A DNA stretch of 64,000 nucleotides from the NCBI GenBank assembly GCA_946902875.1, contig OX336340.1, positions 5,787,739 to 5,851,738 of the forward strand, written 5' to 3'. The position numbers were made by a program, and so were the translations under genes. The DNA is from Nematopogon swammerdamellus (Eukaryota; Arthropoda; Insecta; Lepidoptera; Adelidae). The notes beneath the pieces were generated by a model, which had not been told where the DNA came from, did not search any database, and saw only the letters and a program-made list of their open reading frames with translations. This document shows positions 1 through 10,984 of the stretch, one piece after another. Every line of letters begins with the position of its first letter. Position 1 is the first letter of the stretch.

Positions 1-819
1 CAGCATCGTAGATGGAAAAAATAGCCCTGGACTCAAAGAGATATACATGATACGTCATTGCCTGGACTCAACTTTTTTTAATTCGGTGCCTGGACTCCCT
101 ACTTCATACTCAAAGACATTTTGTTCATACTTCAACTATTACTAAAACGAGACACCGCGATTATGGTAGTGTGCGTATCGCGTGAATACAGAACCGACCG
201 TCTCAAGAGATCGCATCGATATTGTGTCATCCTTTTTCCACGCGCAGTAACCCGTATCGCTTGCCTGCACGCTCCACGCAAACATTTGCGTGTTCCAAAA
301 CAAGCGAACGTCGCGCGTCGATCGATAAATTACCGCAACGGCTAAAAACTATGGAGGTGGCTTTTTACTTTCGAGCGACTGTAAGGAGAAAGGAAGTATT
401 GTGATCGTCCAAAATGTCGAAGTTGAGAATGCGACTGATTTTTTTTTTTTTTATTGAAACTGACACGGTTGGCTACATCACCTACAACATCCGTGATGTC
501 AGCCCATAACACCGGGTGAACTTGGTGCCACGTCAGTGCTTCCCTTCGGTCGTGCCGACTACACTGAACTGGACGGAAAACACAAACTATTTACATAGCC
601 GTTTGGACCGACCTTTCATTCAGTGCGGTGGTACCAACCCGGGCGGGTTAAACCCTACCACCTAGTAATATAAGAAGGGGGTCATATCCCTTAGTCGCCT
701 TTTACGACATACACGGGGAGAGATGCAGTGGGGCTATTCTTTTAAAGTACCGGCCCCACACAGTACAGATTTGGGCTATATATCTGTCAACGATCCCAAA
801 AAAGTGGTTTTGAGAAACA

Positions 820-850
<31 letters not shown>

Positions 851-1610
851 CCGTCCAGCGACCTTGTGCCTAAACTGCTCAACCGATTTCGTTCAAAATT
901 CGTATTTAGTAGTTTGAAATGATAATCTAGGGGTACCTTTTTTAGTTTTTTTTAATTTAAAAAAATAAGGGTAGCTGTCATACAAATTATTTCGTTGAGG
1001 TCGATTTTCTTATAAATGGCTAACGATTTTTATTATTATTATTATATTTAATCCATCGTGTTTGTTTCCGTTTTCAAAGGTGGTGAGGTAAAAAAATATA
1101 ATTTTAAAGAAGGTATCTCCACTTTATCCTAACCGCACGCGCGTATTTGAATTGCACGCAGGTTTGGTTGGTGGGTATTTGGCAAAGACATTAAACTCAC
1201 CCTCTTGGTATTTGGCAACTAAAAATATAATAAGAAATAGGCATGCCATCTATAGACAAATAGGACAACTTAACTTTGGTCTGACATCTATGATGCAGAA
1301 GCGGCGAAATTATACATTTTATCCGCCAAGCTCACGGACTGACAAAACATGAAAATATTTATTGGAAAAATTATGAAAACCTTAAAATACACTATTTTGA
1401 AATTTCTACTTAATATAAAATAATCTTTAAATTTAACTATGCTGTTCCCACTTAGCATCGTTCTATAATTAGCAGATTTAAAAATATAATAATTATTTAA
1501 TTCAAATTCGATACTCCTGGCGCCATCTTAGGACATAATTGAAGACTAATTTCATGTTACCTTTAAAACATCGCTGACGGTACATCTGACTCCCCCTATA
1601 AAATCAATGA
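1..1610 (+). repeat. Left arm of a 1.6-kb inverted repeat, identical where compared
   Basis: Bases 1-1610 equal the reverse complement of 17100-18709 (coordinates sum to 18710 wherever compared), including the length of a (GT)n run at about 824-850. The match stops at 1611/17099. Base 1 still matches, so the arm probably extends beyond the left edge. Contains an embedded SINE (439-770). No convincing gene. Confidence 0.93.
439..770 (-). mobile_element. SINE, family 1, head type b
   Basis: Minus-strand element ending in poly-A (the T run at 440) with tail ...TTGTAGGTGATGTAGCCAAC, the CACCCGGTGTTATGGGC block and the GGTTGGTACCACCGCACTG block. The head (GTGTGGGGCCGGTACTTTAA) differs from the tRNA/5S head. 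Mirrored at 17941-18271. Confidence 0.75.
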
Positions 1611-1689
1611 TACGGACCAATTACGCGGTGGTACGGAAATCTCGGTACGCAAGTCCGAGTCGTACTTGACCGGTTAAATATTTTGACAA

Positions 1690-2265
1690 TGCCGGAGCTT
1701 TCACAGGTTTCACCTACGAGTAGATGACTTACGATGCCCATGGACATTCTGTGATGCACGCGAATTTCGAATGCCATGCCGGCCTGAAAGGAGCCTTTTC
1801 ACGCCCCTTTTGAAAAACCCCAGGCTGCACTTGGGAGGAAATAGAAGAGCAGGGAGTGCGTTCCACATTTTCTCCGTTCTGTGAATAAAAGACATACAGA
1901 ACCGGTTGGTGCGCATCCTCGATAGGTCGATTGTATAGGGGTGCATCCCCTGCCCAGTACGCGTAGTGCGGATGTAGATGGGGACGACGGAATTGCGTTA
2001 AACAGCTCCTCCGAACACTCCCCGTGAAATAGACGATAGAACCTTCGGATAGAACATACTTAGGGGGCCGACGTCCCTACGGAGTTGCAACGGTTCGCGC
2101 GGTCGCGGAACACCACAGGGTCATCCATAAGTCGCACGGCACGACGCTGAATTGAGTCTAGCGGCTGAAGCTGGTATTTAGAGAAGCCGTCCCACAGGTG
2201 CGAGCAGTACTCTAAGCAAGCATTTAAGCGAGTTTAGTAATATCTCAAGGAATCCAAGTTAAGGA
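1690..2265 (-). pseudogene. LINE tail, same family as 63271-64000
   Basis: Minus strand; FIHRTEKMWNALPALLFPPK and SLGFFKRGVKRLLSGRHGIR with upstream QLQPLDSIQRRAVRLMDD in another frame. 5'-truncated and frameshifted. Confidence 0.72.
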
Positions 2266-2504
2266 GTGTTTTATAATCCATTATCCTAGAATCTTTCCAC
2301 AAGGGATTCAAGTAAAATAGAAATTCCACTTCCATCCATTGATGGATACCTACCAAGGGAGCCAAGTGGCCGGTGGGATTTTTTTTTCCATTTTCTCTAC
2401 AGTTCTTTTTTTAAATCTACTTGTTCTTCATACAGATTAAACCGAAAAGGCTGGGATGGTAAAAAACTCGCTCTATATATTGAAAAGCACGTTTTGTTCT
2501 CGGA

Positions 2505-2750
2505 TATGTCCCTTCCCCTTACTAGGTGGTAGGCTCAAATTGTAGCCGACTGGGTTGGTACCACCGTACTGGATGTGAGATGGACGCATAGCAGCCTCGG
2601 CTGTGTTCTCCTCTAGTCCAGTATAGCCAGCAATCCAGTGATGTCTCCGGTATAGCACCTACCTTCTCGGAGGTGATATTGGCTGGTCGGAGCATGTGCT
2701 TTGGCCCCTCCGACTCAGCCACCCATATCGGATAACATAAAAAAAATGTC
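2505..2750 (+). mobile_element. SINE fragment, family 2
   Basis: Plus-strand body and 3' end (GGTGGTAGGCTCAAATTGTA ... GGATAACATAAAAAAAA), head missing. Confidence 0.68.
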
Positions 2751-2830
2751 CGCTAGAAATTCGATTTTGGATAAAAAAAAAATTACCAAATCAAAATGAG
2801 ATCGAAAGTCGAACTACGATTACACATAGA

Positions 2831-3040
2831 TACACTAGCTGTGCCCGCGGCTCCGCCCGCTCTCATATTTCACTTCACTACTAACCTCATAAGCTATTTA
2901 GCGTGATAGTAATTAGCCTATAGTTGATGGGAAGAATCAAGCTATCCGTAGAATTTTGTTTTATTAAAATCGGTTCAGTGGTTCTCGAGTTATAAGCGGA
3001 CAGACAGACACTCAGACAGACAGAAAGCAGACGTTGGATT
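2831..3040 (-). mobile_element. Helitron-like 3' end
   Basis: ACTAGCTGTGCCCGCGGC at 2831 is the reverse complement of a GC hairpin plus CTAGT. The sequence up to GACAGACAGACACTCAGA near 3020 (a line typical of these elements: CGGTTCAGTGGTTCTCGAG) belongs to the same element. 5' end not found. Confidence 0.55.
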
Positions 3041-3146
3041 TTATTATAGGTAAGGAAGGATACATACAGTCAGTACCCGGCAGCAAATATAATGAACGTC
3101 GAAGTTTTAGAAAGAGACAATCCGGTTGTATAGCGTCGTCTCTGTC

Positions 3147-3526
3147 GCAGCTTTTTTTATGTAATCCGGTATGGGTTGAGTTCATGCTCCGACCAGCCAA
3201 TATCACCTCTGAGAAGGTAGGTGCCATAACGGAGGCTTCTCTTTGGATTGCTGGCTATACTGGACTAGAGGAGAACACAGCCGAGGCTGCTATGGGGACA
3301 TCTTACTACCAGTACGGTGGTACAAACCCAGTCGGCTACAATTAGAGTTTACCACCTAATAAGGGGCAAGAGAAGGGATCTCCAGTTTTACTTCGAACGG
3401 TGAAGCAGCAGGGTATGCACGTAAATTTTTCCATAAAAAAAAACTCATTGTTAAACGCCGACCGGAATCGAACCCGGACCTCTCGCATGAGAAGACGACA
3501 CCCAGACCACTTGGCCACCTGCCACT
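3147..3526 (-). mobile_element. SINE, family 2, tRNA-derived
   Basis: On the minus strand the head reads TGGCCAAGTGGTCTGGGTGT (A box) and GGGTTCGATTCCGGTCGGC (B box), then a body with AACACAGCCGAGGCTGC on the plus strand and an end near TATGTAATCCGGTATGGG. Inserted in a small inverted-repeat element whose left end is at about 3090. Confidence 0.75.
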
Positions 3527-3678
3527 TGACTACATTTTAGTAATTTGTAAGTACTAGGAATAATGGAAAAGAGCTCATGACAGGTTCTTCTATGGCATCG
3601 GAACGAAATAAAACTCTTTTTTCCAGAGCATTCGAAGCCTCAGATTATCAACGAGAGTCTCGTTAGGAAAAAAAAAAA

Positions 3679-4034
3679 GTTTTAAAAAACATAAAACCGA
3701 CTTCCTAAAAAAAGTAAAACTAAAAAACTATTTAAAATAAAAATATAAAAACCGCCTTCAAAAATATATGAAATAAAAACCTAAAAAAAAAAACGAACCC
3801 TAGAGTTGAAGGCGGTGCTAAAAAGGCTACACAAATCACAAAGGATATTATCATCCGCTCATGTTTTCTTTCATGCATCATTTTGCTTGCTTTAGCACCG
3901 CCTTCAACTCTAGGGTTCGTTTTTTTTTTTAGGTTTTTATTTCATATATTTTTGAAGGCGGTTTTTATATTTTTATTTTAAATAGTTTTTTAGTTTTACT
4001 TTTTTTAGGAAGTCGGTTTTATGTTTTTTAAAAC
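3679..4034. repeat. Long foldback hairpin, copy 1
   Basis: Two arms of about 142-145 bp (3679-3820 and 3890-4034), nearly perfect reverse complements, ending in CCGACTTCC and GGCGGTGCTAAA, with a 70-bp loop. Copies at 55144-55495 and 24961-25197. No coding capacity. Confidence 0.88.
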
Positions 4035-4166
4035 TTTTTTTTTATTTCACAGTTTTTTTTAGTAATTTTTTGCTATTAATGTACTCGGCGGAATCGCTCG
4101 GCCTTCGGCCTCGCGATTCCGCCTCGCTTTCCAATCCGATCTTGACCCAATTAAAATAGGACCACG

Positions 4167-4505
4167 TCAGCTTCGATAGCTCAGTGGTGCAGACAGTCAA
4201 CTGTCGCTATTGAATTTTAAGCAACGCTGGGTGCGGTCAGTACTTAGATGACCGCTGACCGTTGGAGGCTGACCAAGGTTCGGATTCCTCGTAAAACTGT
4301 AAGTCCCTTCCCTCGTAATCTTACTTGGTGGTAGGGTTTAACCTTCCCGGGTTGGTACCACCGCACTGAATTAAACGTCGGTCGAAACGGCTATGTAAAT
4401 AGTTTGTGTTTTCCGACCAGTTCAGTGTAGTCAGCACGATCAAAGGGGGAAGCACTGACATGGCACTGGTGTTATGGGCTGAAATCACGGACGTTGTAGG
4501 TGATG
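4167..4505 (+). mobile_element. SINE, family 1, tRNA/5S chimeric head
   Basis: Head has an A-box-like TAGCTCAGTGGTGCAGA, then AAGCAACGCTGGGTGCGGTC and a decayed GTACTTAGATGACCGC resembling the 5S rRNA internal promoter, then a B-box-like AGGTTCGGATTCC. Shared tail follows but runs into a satellite (4506-4715) instead of poly-A. Confidence 0.75.
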
Positions 4506-4715
4506 TTGCAGAACTTAGTAGAATGGACAGACATAAACGTGTTACGGAAGCCTACTTTTATTATAAAATAACCGTCGGAGGACCTTGGTTGAAAATTGTA
4601 AAATTTAGTAGAACAGATAGACATGCATATGTTACGGAACCCTACATTCATTTTGCAGAACTTAGTAGAATGGACAGACATAAACGTGTTACGGAACCCT
4701 ACTTAACAGTTGCAC
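4506..4715. repeat. In-frame tandem repeat, 3 units
   Basis: Short allele of the 55945-56520 array, spacings 90 and 57 bp. Followed by the same TGCACTCCGGGAGTGCCGGC segment, itself a small palindrome. Confidence 0.78.
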
Positions 4716-5939
4716 TCCGGGAGTGCCGGCAGATCCCGTGCCACTCTAACTTAACCCTTAACGCAATGACTTAAGGTTTCATTTTAAAAATGACGCTGAC
4801 GCGATGTCGCGAGTTATACATTTTTACCCACCTAAAAAAGTGCCAAGAGCCGCTAAAGAAGTTTTCACTTCAAAAACCTCAGGGTTATCCCCTTTCAAAT
4901 AAAAAAAAAAAGAATTTTCAAAATCGGCCCACAATTGACGGAGTAATCGCGTAACAAACATCCAAAAAAAGAAAACATACCGTCGAATTGAGAATCTTTT
5001 AGGTCTAAAGTAAATTTCTCGTGAAGACAAATGCAACGAGCCCAAACACGATGGGTTTATCATGTGTAGTTTAGGAGTTCCTATGGCCACCTTCTGTCCC
5101 CATCATCAAACCAGCTCGATGGTACTCGGTACAGTAGGTACTGGCCAGGTACCATAATAAATTAAGCGCCGGTCGGAAAAGATAAAAAAATTTCAAATTT
5201 AGAATATTCATGAAACAAGGGTCCGAATATGTATCACTAGTATATCGATTCATGTATTTCAACAGGACAGAGAAAATTTCAAAATATTAGGTATTTAATA
5301 CTTTTTAGTTTTTTTTTTTTTTGTTTTTTGGAAATCGGTTTAATATTTTTTAAAACAGTTTTTTAAAACAGTTTTTATTTCATTCTTTTTAGTAATATTA
5401 CATAAAAAAGAATAATCGAAATCGAATAATCGAAATCGATTGAAGTGGTACAGAATTATTCGCCATATGTGTCAGACTGCAAATTGCTGAATAAGTCCAC
5501 ATCACAAATGTTTTGCTGAAGGTAACCACACACCATACTAATTTATCAAACTGAAAATTGCCGAAAACGACCACATCACAAGTTTTGCTGAAGGTAACCA
5601 CACACCATAGTATTATGCTGATTTTTCGAAAACCACTGAACCAATTTCGATAAAATTGAAATGGGACCACCTCGGAAGTATGACCTAACTAACAAAAAAA
5701 GAATTTTCTAAATCGGCCCTCAATTGACGGAGAAATCGTGTTACAAACATACAAAAAAATAAAAATAAATAAAAAATAAATAAAAAAAAAAAAAAACATA
5801 CAGACGAATTGAGAACCTCCTCCTTTTTTGGAAGTCGGTTAAAAAAAACTGCATGGCTATCAGCCAGTGCAATATACAGCCGAAAATGCAATGATCACAA
5901 CATTAAAACATTAAAAACACAAATTGTAACAATTTTCTT

Positions 5940-6190
5940 ATAACTAGTTGGAACACAAAAATATTAGTACTATTGCTTTCCTTGCTTCCCTTATCCCTCC
6001 TCCTCCTGTTCGTCTTCGCCAAACCCGCCATACTCTCGCGGAACACCCCTTTGTAGTCGACAGAAGAGTTCTTCGAACGGCGCGATTCTCTAAATCGTTC
6101 TTGTGCCGCACTGCAAAGGTGTGTAACGGGCTCCCAGGGAATATCTTTCCCCACTCCTACAATCCACGGATCTTCAAATCGCGGGTTTTT
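5940..6190 (+). pseudogene. LINE tail, second family
   Basis: Plus strand; reads AFLASLIPPPPVRL, FSKSFLCRTAKVCNGLPGNI and FPHSYNPRIFKSRV, the last residues of the RT ORF. Confidence 0.7.
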
Positions 6191-6628
6191 TTTATTTTAT
6201 TTTATTGGAAGTACAAACAGGAGCACAACATTGTATAATATTCACATTAAACATACAGTAGATGTATATGCGCCCCCAGCACCGCGCTTCCCAAATATGA
6301 ACATTACAGTCTTGGCAAGATAGAAGTAGCAGAAAAAGAATAGGTAAATACGATTTGAAGAGAAGAAGAAACGAAGAAACACAAAGATAAACTTATATAC
6401 AACGAGAACTACCTACACCCTACCCATGTAAGGTATTAAATTTATCCATTAATACACTAAATACCTACTAAGTAAAACAATAACAGAATTAATAGTTGAG
6501 AAGTGTGCACTTGTGCTACGAACACATATACACACACATACACATATACATACAAATATATATGTCAATCCACTTTAAGAATGAAAAATGCAATACAAAG
6601 AATACATTAAATCAAACTAAATTATGAA

Positions 6629-7228
6629 TTAAGATAATTGCAGTTTTTTCAATACATCCTTTTTGAATGTGAATGGACTCACGAAGAAAATGTCAATATC
6701 ACTACAAGTGTCATTGAACGACTGGCATAACCGTCTGAGGGGAGCACGCACGCCCGCATTGGTACGACAGAGGCCTACGTAAAAGAGTTGCGTAGTCCTG
6801 GTCGCACGAGATGGTACACGCAGACCGATTTGGCTGAGCAAAGCCGGACAGTCAAAACTAGAGCGCATAATTTTATATAGTATGGACATATCCAACAAAA
6901 TACGACGCTTATGGAGTGTTATCTGAGAAAACTTCTCTAGGTGGGCAGAATAAGACAGCGGTGCACCACACAAGCGTCGATGAACAGTTTTTAGGAACTT
7001 ACGCTGAATCATTTCTATTGACTGGGAATATTTTTCATACAGCGGATTCCACACCGATACCTTTCCGGTTAATAGCCTTTCCCCAGTAACATTAGTCCAC
7101 CTCCAAGCCGGCCTGGCACCTCCTCGGCGGTGAAATTGGCTGCGCCTGAGGCTTCGACCTCCGGCAGAGCCACCCAGTTCGGAAGCAATACAAAAATGCA
7201 CAGATTTCACGTGAATCGCGATAATCAA
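6629..7228 (-). pseudogene. LINE reverse-transcriptase tail, third type
   Basis: Minus strand, 199 open codons: VSVWNPLYEKYSQSIEMIQR, KFLKTVHRRL, LHKRRILLDMSILYKIMRSS and a Leu/Lys end. This is the VWNP...IE-x-IQ-x-KFL block of the thumb region of insect non-LTR RTs. The upstream part is missing. Confidence 0.7.
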
Positions 7229-7379
7229 AGGGCATTGAAAATGTAATGTAAATAATTCTAGTCATTTATGTTTTAGAGACAAGGTAAATAATAAAAAATT
7301 TCGAAAAAACAATCTTTTATTTTTTCTGCGACACAATCCCATTCCATTACACAAGTTTACAGATTATACAAGTTTATAG

Positions 7380-7680
7380 GTACAAGTTTAGTTTCAGTGG
7401 AGTCTAGTGAATCAACTGCATTTTAACACCGACAAATGCATGATCGTTAGCTAGGAAAAATTGCCCGATCCAATATGCGTATAAACTAGGAGATATTCCA
7501 TTTAAACGTGCCCAGCAAGTGAAGGACTTGGGTGTATTATTCGACGACAAGCTAACGTTTCACGATCACATGGGGCAAGTGTGCAAGGTCGCGAGTAGAA
7601 CACTGGGCGTAGTATTGCGACAGTCGAAAGATTTCAGTAATACTGCCTTAGTTAAGCTGCTGTATAATCTGGGGGCACGG
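7380..7680 (+). pseudogene. LINE reverse-transcriptase fragment
   Basis: VKDLGVLFDDKLTFHDHMGQ followed by ASRTLGVVLRQSKDFS; the upstream TDKCMIV segment has stops. Corresponds to the VKDLGV-x-D-x-KL-x-F-x-x-H segment after the RT palm. Convergent to the fragment at 6629-7228, so the two could be pieces of one inverted copy. Confidence 0.65.
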
Positions 7681-8094
7681 CAGTGCCCCCGCCAAGTCGA
7701 GCAAACACGGCCGTACCATCCTTTTCTCGAAGCAACTCAGGGTACTTTTGGCCTCCCTGTATCTTTTTTGTGGATACAGATAAACACCTGAAACTTTAGT
7801 TACCAAGAGTGCTTACCAAACCTAGCTATACCCCCAAATTATAAGTTTCTACCTATTATAGTTTGCGTGATATCGCCAGTCAAAGTTCCGGTTTTTACTC
7901 ACTCACTCACCGATCATCAAAAATCTAAGGTACTTCCAGCAGACCTACAAACTTGAAATTTTGGATTCACCTAATGTTTAGCCCACAACGAAAGGAAAAA
8001 CTCAAACATCCTAAAATTTAAGCCCCGTTTTTTTTATGGGTAAACGTACCTTTCCATACAAAGTCTATGACAAATGACAAATAATTTTGTCAGT

Positions 8095-8345
8095 TGCATA
8101 AGTACACATACACATACACACCACACGCCGTATCCCGACAATCGGGGTAAGCAGAGTAATCGGTGTTGTGCTACAAGTATTCTTTTAAATTACAGCACAA
8201 CACCGACCACCACGTTTATAGCAAAGTAACAAGACGGACAAGATAACTCAGATCAGGCAGCAAGTAATAAGGCATGAAGGCCCGCCTGCTGTATGACTCG
8301 GTGGAAAGACCGTGCCAAGGTGAGAGGTGGCTAGCCTGTCGCCCT
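8095..8345. repeat. Dispersed repeat related to SINE head type b
   Basis: CCGTATCCCGACAATCGGGG, AGCAGAGTAATCGGTGTTGT and AATTACAGCACAACACCG recur at 46905-47215, where the end CGACATGCACGGGGAGACAT also shows the head of family 1 type b. A short non-coding retroelement or its relic. Confidence 0.55.
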
Positions 8346-8439
8346 GATGCGGGTAAACTTACCTTTCCATACAAAGTCTATGACAAATAATTTTGTCAGT
8401 TGCATAAATTAAATTAAATTAATTAAATAAATTAAATAC

Positions 8440-9633
8440 CTACAAAAAGAAATGCGATCCCACCAAAACATATAATATAAAAAGATGCCAAGTCTCGCAC
8501 GCAACCTTTCCACCGTACAAAGTTGTAAGATCCCATGCAGAGCCAAGTCTTTTCATATCATTCGTATATCGGCCGTTGTTCGTCTCCTTGGTCGCGGACA
8601 GCAGCCTGTCCCGAGTGCTGTGCCACGCGGCGATCGGATCTTTGATACCAAATTTTGTGACGGCTTCGTTGAACGCCTCGGTCTGACTGATGATCTTCAG
8701 GTCATTCGTGAACTTGGTCAATATGAACTCTCGGAAGAGTTCTCTGCTGGGATCGTGCCACCAGTAATCAGCAGCCGACAGCAACATGGACACCCTGTGC
8801 GTCGGCAGCAACGACAACACGTCGAATATCTTCGCTCTCTCGTTGAATGAAGTTTGATTGTTGACGAAAGCACCGTACAAGTTTGTCACGATCGGCAAGC
8901 GAATGGGACTCTTATAAGTGCATTGTGTGAAGTTCAATCGCCTCATCGGAATTTTGTTCAAAGCCACCTTCAACGCGCGCACCGTCTTCACGCCTCTCAC
9001 GGTCGGCGGTGAATCCGGCTTCAAACCGTCCGTATGTTCGATAACTTGATCCATCAGCCTCTCCAACTTGCCTTCATCGTTGAACAGTCCCTTTACGGGG
9101 GCACATTCGTACACGGAATTCATTGACACTCTCTGCTGGTGTTGCCGATGCTGACGCGAAGAAGACGATCCTGCGTCTCATCCCGAGTCTCGGCTCGACT
9201 TGGTGAACGCTCGCTCGATTGCGCTGCCGGAGGCGACGGGACTCTCTGTGTTGCGTGAACGCAACGATTTATTCACGACGGAGGCACATTTTCGGGAAGC
9301 GCGATGTTTGCCCTTGGTCTCGTTCTTGCTGCGCTTCTGAACGACTACTGGCATCGGAGACGGACTGCGCGACCTTTTGCCGACGCCGGAATCGTCTTGT
9401 TCCCCTTCGCTCTGCTCTTCCACTTCCTCGACGACCTCCTCCTCTTCGCGGCGGTGATGCTCGACGATCGGCGAAGAATCCATATTAGCGATGAAATTAA
9501 CCAACTTCTTCTTCAAACGCGCTCGCGATTTAGCACGCGCTTTGTACCCCGGATTGGGCATCGTGTCGGCCTGCTGCCGAATGAAGACTGATCGAGCATG
9601 TAAAATTATCAATTCTTCACTAATCATAATCAA
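8440..9633 (-). pseudogene. Unrecognised ORF pair in one frame, split by an in-frame TGA
   Basis: Two minus-strand reading frames, 9633-9178 and 9129-8440, lie in the same frame. The only interruption is a TGA at 9180-9178; 16 open codons rich in Ser, Gln and His bridge the gap. A plausible start is the ATG at 9561. The upstream half is Lys/Arg-rich, then acidic (Glu run), then SRSPSPMP, which resembles a disordered nuclear or nucleic-acid-binding tail. The downstream half is a globular-looking, Phe/Leu-rich domain with WWHD and GSAWDLTTLYGG. GC content and codon choice differ from the AT-rich surroundings, so it was coding recently. No family is recognised. It could be a retrocopy, a transposon or virus-derived ORF, or a real gene with a sequencing error or stop readthrough. 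It is divergent from ppk gene A, 1.1 kb away. Confidence 0.6.
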
Positions 9634-9639
9634 GGAACA

Positions 9640-10764
9640 ATGTTAATTTTTGCTTTAATGAAATATTCATAAAGTCGATTTTAACAAAGTACTGAACAAG
9701 CAAAATGAAGTATTGTTTTCGAATTATGTCACAACTCGTCAAATTTATGACTTTGCCACAGTACAGGCTAGGAAGCAGTAGCAGCACTTCTTCTTCAGTT
9801 TCGTACCAAAAAGGTAAAACGAAACTCTTATGGTATGACTCCGTTGTCCGTCCGTCCGTCCATCCGTCTGTATGTCACAGGCCAATAACTTTTGAACCAC
9901 TCAACGTAGAACGGTGAAACTTTCACCAAAAGACGTATCTTCCGTGTCTGCATCTGAGAATGACATAATACCTAAAAATTATAGTACAACTAAAGAAATA
10001 TGATACTCGAAAAGTTTATCACGTTTTATTTTATTTATTATTCTTTTATTCTTTATTCTTTATTTATCATTCGTATGGTAGTACACTACGCTTGAATTTG
10101 TCCTGTTTAGTTTTTACAATCCGAATCCAAATTAAGATAGGTAAATAAAATAAACCGTGACCGTAGAACAAAGGAAATTTAATAAATACATTAAATATAC
10201 TAATAACACGTTCCCGCCATCGTCCAGCCTAGTTCAAACCCCCGAGGGTATTTTTTGATTTGCACCCTAGCTCTTTTAGTTTAAAAAATGATAATACTAA
10301 AACTCGGCACCAAAATTTCCCCGGTTAAGTGCGTTTACTGATTATATTACTGATAATATACTGTGGTGCGCGTGCGCTGCGAATGAAGTCCGAGCCGATG
10401 ACAAAATTTTAAAAGAAACTAAAAATATCCACAGGTGGCCTAGTTCAAAACCCCGAGGCTTTTGCTCTCTTTTAGTTTCGAAAAAAAAAAACAAAACTCG
10501 GCACCAAAATTTCCCCGTTTTTTTTTTTTTTTCGATTTTCCAAAAAAGTTTTCGGCCGATTTCCAATATTCAAAAACCGTAATGCGTCTATAAATTCTGC
10601 GTCGATCCATCCCTAGTTCGCCCTTGTAGCTCTAGAACTTGCAACTTGCAGAGTTATAGGCGTTTTAGTGTCTGGCGCGAAAACGATCCAATAAAAATTT
10701 TCAATGTTAAAAATAAAAATATTATATTTTTATCGTATAACTAACGTAAAACCTTTTCTTTCAG
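9640..10764. other. AT-rich non-coding upstream of ppk A exon 1
   Basis: Contains a short GTCC run at 9843 and a duplicated segment (TAGTTCAAACCCCCGAGG...CGGCACCAAAATTTCCCCG) at about 10230-10325 and 10440-10520. No promoter motif can be assigned; an untranslated first exon may be here or further upstream. Confidence 0.5.
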
Positions 10765-10777
10765 ATACGAGACACAA

Positions 10778-10984
10778 ATGATGGTGACCTTCAAAAGAAT
10801 TCTCGGAGAAGTGTGCAGTGCTATTGGAAAATTGTCCACAGTGCAAGGATCACACAACCTAAGTCGGAGTAAGCGGTGGAGATGTTTCCTTTGGTTGTGT
10901 TTTTTTCTCGGGAACTTCGCATTCACTGCTTACCTCGTGGCGGTCGTGGACGACAGATTTGAGAGGAAACAGATTTATACTCAG
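10778..10984 (+). CDS. ppk: ppk gene A, exon 1 (N-terminus and TM1)
   Basis: Encodes residues 1-69. Two adjacent ATG codons start the frame. The exon is open back to the acceptor TTCTTTCAG ending at 10764, so it could be preceded by another coding exon. A Lys/Arg pair and Trp precede a hydrophobic TM1 rich in Phe and Leu. Donor CAG|GTTATT is weak; the intron has phase 0. A LINE tail begins only about 30 bp into the intron. Confidence 0.88.

Larger units (their letters stand above)
3679..5855 (+). repeat. Composite repeat block, copy 1
   Basis: Foldback hairpin, a GATTCCGC palindrome at about 4087-4125, SINE plus satellite insert (about 4167-4882), then a 970-bp tail with CAACGAGCCCAAACACGATG, GCTGAAGGTAACCACACACC and TTTTTTGGAAGTCGGTTAA. 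Matches 55144-57640 in order and orientation, and 24112-25197 in inverted form. Likely a non-autonomous transposon or a segmental duplicate of one. Confidence 0.75.

Noticed and set aside
1152..1352. 66-codon ORF (also mirrored at 17358-17558)
   Set aside because: Perfect conservation between arms comes from the recent inverted duplication, not from coding constraint; no domain, and it starts amid AT-rich repeat.
3034..3345. 103-codon ORF on the plus strand
   Set aside because: Lies across the junction of a MITE fragment and a tRNA-derived SINE; the translated part is SINE body, shared with 2505-2750 and 16652-17047.
4171..4285. Functional tRNA or 5S rRNA gene
   Set aside because: The A/B boxes and 5S-like core are followed by the shared SINE tail and occur in many copies; no complete cloverleaf or full-length 5S.
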